This document shows, piece after piece, positions 48,768-59,581 of a stretch of 64,000 nucleotides of DNA. Position numbers and translations under genes: made by a program. Origin of the DNA: Panaeolus papilionaceus (taxonomy: Eukaryota > Basidiomycota > Agaricomycetes > Agaricales); the NCBI GenBank assembly GCA_015501605.1, contig JADNRZ010000034.1, positions 186,001-250,000 of the forward strand. The letters are read 5' to 3'. Each line of letters begins with the position of its first letter. Position 1 is the first letter of the stretch. The notes under the pieces were generated by a model, which saw only the letters and a list, made by a program, of their open reading frames with translations, was not told the origin of the DNA and searched no databases.

Positions 48768-49610
48768 AACAGTAAGAAACGTGGTAATGAATAACAAAAT
48801 TCAAGGTTGCTTGGACTCGGAATGGCAAGGTGGTGGTGGTTGTGGAAGGAGTTTAAGAAGTTCAAATCCTGACAATGGCCGGTCTTTTAATTGGAGCAGA
48901 CAACGGAATCTAATTTAAGTTGCCGGCGCATTCTAATTAAGGTTCGCGTCTGCCACGTGATCGCGATACCAAGTCTCACTTTCACTGTCAGCACTCCTCA
49001 TCTTGCATTCCACAGGCTTTATAACGACATAATAAACAAAATGCTATTTTGAAAGTAATTTTACGTTAGAAGCTCCTGACTCAAGGGTCTCGTAGATACT
49101 TTCCATCAATACAACAAGATGTTCCCTCGCATCAAGGTTGTGCTTAAACTACCAGATCCTTGAAGTTAGCATAGTATCAGATGAAAGGAAAAAGGTAACT
49201 TTGTGATAAACGTGAATCACGTCAATGAAGAATCAAAGATAATCAGCCATTACAAGTTAATCTGAGAGAGTGATCAGATTGTTGTATATCAAAGGGAATC
49301 ACTGCATGTCAGTATTCATACAATGGGTGTGCACTGCACTCAGGAAAGAATGGAGTAAAATAACAACAAAAGTGTTTGTACAGAAAACTTGCATCAGAAG
49401 GGCCTCCTTTCCATCATGAGATTTTAATTATGTGGAAATAAGCAAAGTGTAAAGAACAGGTCATGGAAAAGGAGATGAAATATTTTTAAAAAATCCATAC
49501 AACATTTAGGTGTATAAAAATGAAGGAATGGAACAAAAAAATATAGCAAGAGACGATTGAAGAAAGGTTTTATGAGGGTATATAAAGTGCATTGGATTCC
49601 ATCTGCCTCA
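48768..49610. other. promoter flank and start of CpG-poor region
   Basis: The first part (48768-49050) is the upstream region of the gene at 47792-48767. From about 49.1-49.3 kb onward CG dinucleotides become rare and the sequence AT- and TG/CA-rich, marking entry into the mobile-element block that fills the rest of the window. Confidence 0.45.
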
Positions 49611-51029
49611 TCAGCACACCACGATCTTGGCCCTTGCCCAAGCATCCCACTTTCTTTTCTCAGCACCATTTTTCCACCCTTCTATTGAGTCCATGCACAA
49701 CATCTCCAACAACACTTTTTTTAATAATCCAACACTTCTGCAAGAGGGGCCCAGGCATCTGATGTGATTGACTGTGTCAATGGCTGCTGAGAGTGAAGTC
49801 TGAGTCTGCAAGGGTTCTCCACTATCATGATGAGCTGTGTTGCTCTCATCTTTGATGGACCTGCTCCAAGTTGGCTGCTTCTCTGCTCATTACCACTTGA
49901 AAGCTGCTTGAGTGTGCTGAGTGTGCAATTTCTCATCTCTTCTTGTTCCAAATTACCTCATTCTGGTGGTTCCCTGCTAATCTCACTGGTACCTGGAGTC
50001 AGTGATCAACTCTCTGACAATGGCACCAGCACTCTCCCTGGTAGGGTGGACTGATTTTGATATGCTGATGGACACCTGCTCCAGCATTCAGGTCAAAGTG
50101 GGCATTGTTTGAGTTGAGGAGCTAGCCATGGGTACTGTGTAAGGCCTATCATGGATTAGGTAAATCCGGATATTTGCAAAAAATATACTTATCCATCTGA
50201 AGTGGGCCAAATTTGGATAATTGTGATGGATATCTGCTGTTTTAGGGACTAACATGGGTCTATCCAGGTACTATCCGGTTACATAACCACGGATCATGAC
50301 CATTTACGGTACGGTATGGGTACGGTTCGCCCAATATCTGGTTCAATCCGGGCAATCTATCCGCTTTCTTGTATATTAATAATAATATTAATGGAACAAA
50401 TTATTATATTACAAAAATTTCTAATGCATTCATCAATTGCTCAATTATGAAGATGAGTCATGCATTGTGACAATGTCACCCATTCCCCTGACTGTCTCCA
50501 GAAATGGGGGGCTTCACAAAAAACGGCTGTACTCCCTCTGCATACCCCAAATACATTTAAAAAAATATTGATAGGTTTCGAAATTACCTCTTGAGAGTAT
50601 TTTATACACTCTGCAGGTAGCACATAGTCATTTGCCTCAAGAGGCACGGATTACCTGGATATCCATCAAAACCACAGATATTGCCCATCAACCCACGGTA
50701 ATGCGATTTAGGTTACAGATACGGATAATTAGTGTCAATTATCCAGTTAAACCCTAACCATGTTAGTCCCTATGCTGTTTCCACGGGTAATTGGAGGGAA
50801 ATCGGTGGGACCTTCACTCCCAATATGGAAATACATGTTACCTGACATTCAACCCATTGAATGTCTGTTTGAAAGTGCACAACATCCACAACATCTGTGC
50901 ATGCTTGTATTTCAGTTGTAGTATGAGCTATATATCCATAGTTTCTCCCTAGATGTAGTATATAATTGTAACAATTCATTCATTATTCTGCCTGTGTTTT
51001 AATCTTCCGTATAATTTCCATCCAGAGCA

Positions 51030-51037
51030 TATATAAA
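51030..51037 (+). promoter_or_regulatory. TATA box of the hAT transposase gene
   Basis: TATATAAA lies 45 nt before the ATG at 51082 and about 0.9 kb inside the left terminal repeat, as expected for an element-internal promoter. Confidence 0.5.
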
Positions 51038-51081
51038 GTAGCTTGATTATTCAAGTGGAATGCATTCACTCATACTGTACC

Positions 51082-54000
51082 ATGCCAGGTGCACAGCAAA
51101 AGCGTGTTTGAGCACATAACCATGCACTCATACCTCCTGCCCCTTCATCACCCTCACCAGAGCCATTCCCTGAGCCCACCCTCACTGTATCTGAGGCTGA
51201 GGAGGATGCTCACAGTCATCAGCATCAAAATCCACCTGTTATTGTATCTCCTGTCAAGCGCAGGTTTCGAAACACTGCCACCTCCCAGTCATTAAGTAAA
51301 ATGAATGATCTAGAGGTGTGGAAAGAACCAGATGAGGCTATAATTGGTATGAGCAGATTAATATTCAATTATCAATATTTTGACTATATAGGATGGTTAA
51401 TACAGCTGCTGCTCAAGTTTCATGGACCTCACCTGTGTATAATCACTATGACATCTCTCTCCAACATGATTTATCAGGCACTGGATGCCCTGTCAGTCTC
51501 ACATTTGTGTTTGACTGCAAGTTTCAATCACCAACACACAAAACTGCCTTCTGACCTCGCTCACGAACATCAGAAGGGACCAGTAATTTCAACCGAACTG
51601 CCAAGCAATGTGACCTTTGAAATCAACGAAACAACACATCTCCACCACCCACTACTGATCAGGACATGGCAGCTATGACTGTTTATAGCCCTGCAGGGCA
51701 TCGAGCACTGATTGTGATTCGATGCTGCAAGTACCCACAGCCATTCAACATGTTCACAGATGAGGAGTACCATCGAGAGGTCTTCATGCTTCATCCTGAA
51801 GCCATAATCCCTAGTCCTGCAACAATTAGTCATGACATAAAAGCTGTATATGTTGAACTCTCGAAGCTTGTAAAGAGTTATTTCACAGTGAGTAACAATC
51901 ACAATTGATATCATTGATTAAAGAGTATACTGATTTCCTCATCTACTTAGCAACATGAAGGTGCTATCCACCTTGCTCTTGATGGTTGGACTTCACCTTT
52001 AAAATGGGCATACCTTGGGCTTGTGATAATTTGGTGTAAGGATGGTCACATACACCAAGCTATTCTTGAGTTTATCCAGTGAGTTGGTGACTTTTTAGAA
52101 GTCAAGGTGCCTATTCTAACCTTAGTTTGGGAAAGTTTAAAGAATGCACACACTGGTGAATACCTCTCAAAGGTTATAGCAGAGTGTTTAAAGAGGTTTG
52201 GCTTGCAGAAGAAGGTAAGTGCTTATTTAATTTGATGATAATGACAGAGTGAACTCTAATTTAACTCATAATACATCTTCCAGTTGTTTTCATGTTGTAT
52301 GGACAATGCAACAAACTGTGACAAGCTAGCAGAGCTGCTGCCAGAGCATATTCCTTCATTCTCAGGAGAGAATGGAAGGCTGTGATGCCTGGCTCATGTA
52401 TTTAATCTCATTGCAAAGGTGTGTCAAGATATAATGCTTCAACTCCCAAATGAACATTCTCATCTGATGGTGGATACAATCTAAACAGGCATTTATTTCT
52501 TTCTTCTTCAAGAAGCCTCCTGCACCAAAGAAGGTCCACACAACTCATACAAGAAAGCCAGTCAGGTACTCCCAGCAAGGGGAATCCGATTATTCAGAGA
52601 CAGATCAAGAGAGCAGTGCTGGATGAGGGTGAGAGTGATGGTGGTGAGGGAGATTCAGAATTTGATGGTGCTGAAGATAGTGGAAGTGGTTCTGAGCCTC
52701 ACAACAGGGTTGAAGATAGTGGAGAGGATGGTGAGGCAAATGAGGGTGTAGATGAAGGGCAGGGCACTTTTAACAAAAAGGTTGTAAAAACGATCAGGGA
52801 CAGAGCCATCAGAATAATGGCTGACAAGGGGATTCTTCTTGATCCTGCTGAGTCAAGGGATGCTCTTCAGATCTTTCCAAAGGTATGGTTGTGGTGTTCA
52901 TTTGTCACTGCATGCTCATTGGTTTTGATAGGTTGCTGGGCTTGCTTGAAGGGTACATGATTCATCAACAATTCGTGAAAAGTTTGATTTATTGGTAAAC
53001 AATGCTGTGAAACCCTCAGACTCCTCATTCGACTCTGAGTCTGACTCAGGACAGAATGATGAGTCCCAGCCAAAGAAGTTGAAGCTGAAGCCACTCGAGG
53101 GAGAGCAAAAAACTCTTACTTGAAGGGTTCCAACCCAGTGGAACTCAGATTTGGCATGCCTATCTTCGCAATTTCATTTTCGAGATGTTGTTGAGACACT
53201 TACCTCAATCCCTTCATTGAAGCTCAAGCGGTATAAGCTCACTAAGGAGCAGTGGAAAATGGCAGAGGATGTTCAAGATATTCTCCTTGTACGTTTACTT
53301 GTTCCAAGTTAATTCCCTTCAAATTATTGACATCATGATTCATTGAATGTAAACTTTAGCTATTTGATGAGCCAACCCGAATATTCTCCACTGCTGATGT
53401 ACCACTGATTGTGGATGTCATTCCAACCCTTGAGGAGCTTTGTGAGGGCCTGCTTGCTGCACAAGATGATCAGGAGCATGATCTACCCAATGTTGTCTGC
53501 ATTGCATGCCAGGCTGGTATACTTCTGATCAACAAGTACTCTGTCTTTGCAGAAGATTGTGATGTGTATCTTATTGCAATTGGTATGAAGTTAAATGTCC
53601 TTGTATCACTTTTATCTGATCATTTGATTTACTAGTTCTCTGCCCAGATCGAAAGACCAAATGGTTCAAGGACCATGGTCGGTCAGCCCAGCAGGTAAAG
53701 GAGATACAAAAAAAGGTTGTTGATTGATGGAACAAAGAGTATGCACCAAAGGAGGGAGATTTAGAGCAGCAAGAGTTGAATAAGGAGTCAAGGACACGAC
53801 TGGTGAGCAGTTTAGCTACCAGTGTCATTTCACATGCTCAATAACACTATTTCTACAATTCTAAAAGTGACCCAAGTCACAATATGCAGCAAAACCACAG
53901 ACCCAGGAATGCTATCCACCTGATCACATCATGTCATACCTGAAGGATGGACTTGTCTCAACTGCTTCTATTCAAGAAACAGAGGGTTACATCAAGTATT

Positions 54001-54342
54001 GGACTAATGCACAAAAAACTCGGCCACACCTCTCTCGAATGGCATTGGATTTCTGTTCAGCACCTGGTATGTGTCTTCATCTATATTTACCCCTACTTTA
54101 AGTAATCTGACTTTTCATCAGCCACCTCAGTTGATGCAGAGTGTGCATTCTCAACAGGCAGGAGACAGGTGAACTTCATGCAAACAGGAATGTCTTCACA
54201 GACCTTCAAAGCAAAGATGGCAGTTGGATCCTGGACACAATCACCACTCTATCCAGGGTTTCACACTGTTAAAGGTGTGATAGAGCAACAAATGCACCTT
54301 GACAAGGACATGAACATCTTTTTGGATCAGGGCTCAGCCTAG
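51082..54342 (+). pseudogene. hAT transposase, multi-exon, inactivated by in-frame stops
   Basis: Recognisable transposase segments in order: HLALDGWTSPLKWAYLGLVI, CMDNATNCDKLAELLPEHIP, CLAHVFNLIAK, VPTQWNSDLACL, and the C-terminal hATC dimerisation region (PHLSRMALDFCSAPATSVDA ... ECAFSTGRRQVNFMQTGMSS, FKAKMAVGSW), ending TAG 54340-54342. In-frame TGA codons occur at 51109, 52383, 52947, 53121 and 53725. Several fall where the hAT family normally has a basic residue (before CLAH, before RVH, before RVPTQWN), so each fits CGA-to-TGA. The exon joint near 52080-52130 also looks out of phase. A functional copy would cut and paste the element. Confidence 0.88.
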
Positions 54343-54567
54343 TGTAGTGTATAACAGCATGTTCTATTATGTTTTCATATGTCTTGCTTGTATGATTATT
54401 TCAATTTATTATTTTTGTATGTGTCTAATGTGTATAAGCATGTCTTTAGTTGATATACAACATGATAAGTGCTGTGCAAGGTATCAGAATAAATTAAATA
54501 CATTGATGATAGAATCTATACACACATTGATCTCTCCTTGAAGCTGTGGGAAAGGGTACTGAGATGG

Positions 54568-54649
54568 GTGATGTCACCACAAAAACCCGGTCACATTTGT
54601 CCTTAAAGATGGCTTAAGGACAAATGTGACCGGGTTTTTGTGACATCAC
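54568..54649. repeat. near-perfect foldback hairpin inside the right end of the hAT element
   Basis: The arms (54568-54606 and 54614-54649) are reverse complements over about 36 bases with a 2-base bulge and a 7-base loop. Each arm contains ACAAAAACCCGGTCACATTT. The structure looks like a fused pair of terminal inverted repeats, such as a minimal MITE nested in the hAT subterminal region. Confidence 0.85.
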
Positions 54650-55818
54650 AATCTTATAATGGACCAGCCAGCAGGTGGCTTACCAAATCCCCCAGATCAG
54701 GATGGATCACTCCTGCCCATCCATATCCATCTGGATCACCAGTGGATGGACAGCTTACCCACAATACTTATCTGGATGCAGCATGGACTTATCCGTGATA
54801 GGCCTTAGTACTGTGGTGGATGGTTCAACATCTTCTTCATCTTCCAACTTGGATCTGGGCTTGGTGATTTGTCCTCGTATAGCAGTATGTCCAACTCTTC
54901 CTCCTCAACTTTCATGCCTTCTTCAATTTTGATATCTGGGGCAGGCATGTTTGATGGCAAGATAGCTAAGATCTCACAATGAGTTAACAATAACAAATGA
55001 GAATGGGTAGTATGCTGATCTTCATGCGGTGGGGGAAGCTCTGCTTCTCCTTCCTCTTCTTTGACATTGTCTGCTTCAGCATCAGGATCAAGGGGTAGAT
55101 TTGCGTTGTTATCATGATCAGGAACTGGAAAGATGTCGACTGGCTGCGCTACGTCCACTCTAAAGGGACAATAGCAAATATCAAGCAACTGGCTTGTGGA
55201 TAGAGGTAATATAAAACTTACTGCACCATAAAATGATTCTCGATTTGCTGCTTGTGATGGAAGTGTGCCAGTGCATGCCCAGCGTGCAAGATGTGTTGTA
55301 CTGGATAGCTCACATAGCAGCAAGGATTCCAACATTGGGGGGTTTGTCAAAGCAGAGCGCACCAGCTCTCATACACTCCTTGGAACTTTCCAAGTGCCAG
55401 TATTGCTTGGGTTTTGGCATTTGAAGCCTGGGTTTCAATGGGGGCCATGTTAATTGTAAAACAGAGAAAACAGGTATTACTGGATGCAATTGGTGTTAAT
55501 TCAAGGGGTGCAAAGTGCAACAAGATAGCAGGCCTCTCTTCTATTTCATGGGCCTGAGAGTTGAACAGTATGCTGACAGGTACAGAGACCCATTTGTCCA
55601 GTGACACATCATTGTCACCCAATACATGGGCCAAAACAAACTATTATGCCTTTTTGATGGCCAGTCTGAAATATCAAGGCAGGGCACTAGCACATTATTT
55701 AAAATTTGCCTATTTTCATTCCACACTTTCATTGCTAGAGGACCTTGTTGAGATCCTGACTGGCTGCCAGCAATCAGACAAGGAAACATCCTATCTGGTT
55801 CTCACCCACAGCTCAGGG

Positions 55819-56377
55819 TGTTACATTGTATCTTTTCCCTCCTACCTTTTCCTTATCTTATCTGTACCACCATCTCTCTTCATCTTATCATCATGTACTA
55901 TCATCTCTCTTTGTACTTGTATTTTGTCTATTTCCTATCTCCGGAGCCCCACATTCATCCCCTATTTCTGACTCACACTCCACATCCATTCCCACTGTCA
56001 CTCCACTTCTTGCTCCTATCTATGACTCGTCTCTTGCTCATTATGACTCATTCTTACTATGGACTCCACTTCTGACTCATATATTTCACACCTTATCTAC
56101 TTGGCATTTACACACACAGCCTCACTAGATATCTATATAAACACCATAGTTTATACCATTGTTCTTTAGCTAGTTCTTTAACTTCAAATAGAACAACAAC
56201 CTTCTATGACGATCTTACTCTACTTGCTCTCTTCTAAGACAATACCAGTGTAGCATGTGTGCACAGTGGCAATCTTAGAACGATACTCAAACTCTGACAC
56301 ACAACAACCTTCTTCCAAACTCAACCCAGACAAGCTCAAAGGCCTTAACTGCAAGCACCTGTTGAGCTATTGTAACA
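55819..56377 (+). mobile_element. solo LTR with 5-bp target duplication
   Basis: 559 bp starting TGTTACATTG and ending TATTGTAACA, inverted short ends with the TG...CA rule of LTRs. It is flanked by direct repeats CAGGG at 55814-55818 and 56378-56382. TATATAAA at 56134-56141 would be the LTR promoter. No primer-binding site, polymerase or second LTR follows, so it is a recombination remnant. The orientation is taken from the TATA box. It lies about 80 bp before the chromodomain gene. Confidence 0.85.
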
Positions 56378-56457
56378 CAGGGTGTATTGTTGTCAGTGCC
56401 TCCAATCCTCAGTAAGTTTTTTTCTTCTTCCTCCTTGTTTTTTAAAAAAAATAGAAA

Positions 56458-59400
56458 ATGCTCATGTTATGGACCTCCAGCTTACACAACCATCCTGTAC
56501 TTTTGAAATGGCTTAACAAGCATATTCAAGACACAGAACCCTCCAAATCTGGTTTTGTTTCATTATTGTCAACAATAGGTGTTGAGAGTCAGGACAAGAG
56601 AAGCAATTGTGGAGAAGAGGATGGAGGGCAGGACAGGGATGAGGAGGAGGTAGAAAAAGAAGAGCCAAGTTGAAAGGGGAAGAATGAAAAGGTTAAGGGG
56701 AGAAAAAGTCTCAGAAGGATGAGAAAAAAAAAGCAGACTTGGGAAAAAAGAAAGCATCATAATGATGATGAGAAGTTTGAGGTGGAAAAATTCATCAGCC
56801 ACAGGTTTAATGAGGAAAAAGAGGTAGGGTTCAGTTACAATATGTTGGCAATTTATTTATTTATTCTCATAGGGTCGATTAGAAATCTTCATAAAATGGA
56901 AAGGCTATCATGACAGTACTTGGGAACCCTTGTCCAATTTATTGTGAGTTCTCTCTCCCCTACCCCTTCTTTCTAAAAGCTCAAGTACACAATACAGTAG
57001 CAGTAGCTTTGAGATGCTGAGTCAGTATGCCGAAGAACATCAGCTCAGCATACCACCTGACTTGGCTGACTTGCCAGTTACCAAAAAAACACAACTTGCA
57101 AAATTGCTCATAGCAGATCAGGATACCCTTTGGCTTATTGATGGCTTTAGGCATCTGCAAGCTGCATTAGACATCAACACTTTCAAGGATGAGGTTGAAA
57201 AACTATAAGCAGCATATGAAGATCTCAAAAAAGACTCCAAATTTTGGATCCAAAAGACTTTCAACACATCCTTTCTTGCACATATCAGGGAACTCAATCA
57301 GCTCTCTAGTGATTGCCTTCTTGTCACTGCCTATGCATCCATTTTACCAACCAGGAATTATCACCCTCTTGACTTTCACAAATTCAGTGTGATGAAGTGG
57401 TTGGTTAATAAACTGAACAAGCTCAATGCAGTTGACAAGGCGACCCACTACATGAGCCTTGCAAATCAGGTCCACATCTGTGAGACACGGGTCTTGATTT
57501 ACCACTGGTATTACACCTATGGACCCTGCCTCATCCAGCAACTCTTTACACTTCACTTCACAAAGGGTGCAAAGTATCTCCACTAGCATTTTGTGCTCTT
57601 TTCTGAGCTTACCAATCATATTGTTCACTATCTACTGAAGATAATCTCCATGGGATTGCAATCCACCCCACTTCTTTCAGACAAATGCTGCACAAAAATT
57701 CAAGACAGTATCAACAAAATTTCTATGTTGTGCTCCCCACTCAACCATGAAGCCAAGGATACACTCAGGATCCCCTCTGATCTATATGGTCTTGTTCCCA
57801 CTTGAAAATCATCAATGATTGAGCTCCAAACTCTGAGCAAATTCAGCTTTGGGAAGGGTAAAACATGTATCTCTGATACCCATGACTACATCTACTCACA
57901 AGAGGGCCTAAGGCTTCTTCACCATATCATCTCAACCTCTCTTATCATTCCCCAAGCCAAACTGGTTGATGACAAGGGCCAAAGTCGAAAATCTAAAGGT
58001 GAAACCATAGGTGACAAGGTCAAGAAGCATGCCATCCTCTGTGGAGCTATGCTGGATGCCTTGGCTCAAGTGTGTGGGGGATCTACCATCTATGCATCCT
58101 CATGTATCCAAGATTTCCTTAAGCAGCCTTGGTACCTGTTCAAGTCCTCCCAGTTTGGAAATAAGGAAGACAGGATGGCATCTGCTCTTCTTTAATCTGG
58201 GGACAGGGCTGCAAATCTGGCTCCCTTCTTCAAGGAGCTTTCAGATATTATCAAGCACAACCCTGAAATTAAAGGGTATGCCTACAAGATCTACTAGATT
58301 ACCTTTTGTGTTATCTGGGGCTTTGCTGTGGGTTACACTCCTGTGGATGTGGTTGATGATAGCAATGAGGCCACTCCCACCCAATCCAAACCAAAAAAGA
58401 TCATGTTGTTCATCCATCCTCCAGAGTTGGATCAGTACCACCCTAAAGCCGACACCCTGCTGGCAAGTCCTTCTGATTCAGTTGGTCTTGGCAGTCTTTG
58501 TCTGATTGTCAGAGAGACATTAAATGACTTTCGAGAACTCACTCCAGCTAACTCAAGTGTATATAACATTCTCAAAGGCAACTCACCATCCATCAACCAG
58601 TCCAAATTCTCCAAAAGCTTCACCAATCCAATCCACCACAAATCTCCATATGCCAAGTTGGTTAATCAGTATTTGCCCAGAGAAGTTCTACTCACAAGGA
58701 CAGGGATATCTAATTTGCTCTCCTATATGGGCACTGGCCAGGGACTGGGAACTGAAACCTTTCTCTGCACCCTTGATACAAACAGAGCCAAGAAATTTTC
58801 ATTTGCAGATCATGCTGACATTGTACAGTATTTCTCTGTTTCATTTAGCAATGACAACAATGTCAAAACCTTTGACATGAATGTCTGGGGGATGCAACTG
58901 TGTGTAGCATTCACTATCAAAAAAAATATGGGTGATCTTGGTGATCTACTACTGGCACCACTCAAATTCGAACCATACTGGAAAGACTCAGTGCAAGACC
59001 AATGGGTGGGATTTTTAGGACCTCATCTGGACAACCTGTCCTCTGACTTGACCTTGGAGTTGCCATCTTGGTCTCAAACCCACCAATTCATTCTCAGCCT
59101 CCAGATAAAGGGATTTAACAGTGGGTTAACACCACTTCAAACCACCAACAATCTAGCTTTGCAGGGTATTTGCAAGCAACCTACCTGCAAAGAGATTGCA
59201 GGCTGGATACTGCACCACAAGACTCTGGGTGCCTATGGAGGTCTAGAGATAAGCCCAGCTTTCCAATCACAACAGAATAGCTCTCTCCCTGTCTATGCTG
59301 CTTTTTATACCATATGGAAACACCTTGACAACTACCTGACCGATATCGACAAGGAGATCCTAGGGTTTGGACCCATGTTTGTCAAACATCTACTCTGCAA

Positions 59401-59581
59401 GATAAAGAGATACTCAATATACTGGGATGGTTTCATGGCTGCATCTCAATTGGCCAAGCAGCAGGGCTCATGGACACAAGGAAGAAACCAGACAGACAAC
59501 CAGGCCTTTCCATTTCCTCTTGTTATTTCAAAGGATGATTTGCAAAGATTATTGGACTCTATGGTGGATGACTTGAAATAG
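56458..59581 (+). pseudogene. chromodomain protein of unknown family, six in-frame stops, no frameshift
   Basis: Three exons (56458-56823, 56873-56943, 56998-59581) with canonical 49- and 54-nt introns give exactly 1007 codons in one frame. The N-terminus is acidic then Lys/Arg-rich. Residues about 105-150 form a chromodomain (FEVEKFISHRF...E, then LEIFIKWKGYHDSTWEPLSN), whose aromatic residues in other proteins bind methylated histone tails. The remaining 850 residues (e.g. KFWIQKTFNTSFLAHIRELN, YGGLEISPAFQSQQ, DNYLTDIDKEILGFGP) match nothing I recognise; I see no integrase or polymerase motif. Stops: TGA 56671, TAA 57206, TAG 57584, TGA 57803, TAA 58193, TAG 58295. All are one C-to-T from CGA, CAA or CAG. 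The start is uncertain. Confidence 0.8.

Larger units (their letters stand above)
50140..54807 (+). mobile_element. complete hAT-superfamily DNA transposon, degenerate
   Basis: 4668 bp bounded by terminal inverted repeats TAAGGCCTATCATGGAT (left) and TAAGGCCTATCACGGAT (reverse complement of the right end). It is flanked by a perfect 8-bp target-site duplication GTACTGTG at 50132-50139 and 54808-54815. Eight-base duplications and the encoded transposase identify hAT. Subterminal regions are rich in TATCC/GGATA motifs. The transposase gene (51082-54342) has several stops, so the element cannot act on its own now. It inserted into an older minus-strand gene. Confidence 0.93.
49611..55800 (-). 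pseudogene. unidentified minus-strand gene, split by a hAT element and riddled with stops
   Basis: Coding-like sequence runs on the minus strand from about 55800 to 54808, is interrupted by the hAT element, and resumes at 50139. Removing the element and one copy of its duplication keeps the frame (NHPPQY before, PWLAPQLKQ after). A likely 60-nt intron lies near 55155-55220 (GTAAGT...CTTTAG). Readable segments include AHVLGDNDVSLDKWVSVPVS, ILFNSQAHEIEERPAILLHF, an acidic stretch (NVKEEEGEAELPPPHEDQ) and LEQEEMRNCTLSTLKQLSS. At least eight in-frame stops occur, each one C-to-T change from CAA, CAG or CGA. The family is not recognised. It diverges from the chromodomain gene at 56458. Confidence 0.55.

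Noticed and set aside
52080..52140. Extra in-frame TGA at 52080 in the hAT transposase counted as a C-to-T stop
   Set aside because: The TGA sits in CAGTGAGT with a plausible acceptor TTAG after CTAAC, so it is probably an intron donor. The phase does not fit perfectly, so I left it uncounted.
56458..59581. Reading the chromodomain gene as a chromovirus (LTR retrotransposon) polyprotein
   Set aside because: No protease, reverse transcriptase, RNase H or integrase motif was seen, and the neighbouring LTR is solo with its own flanking duplication, so it is a separate insertion.
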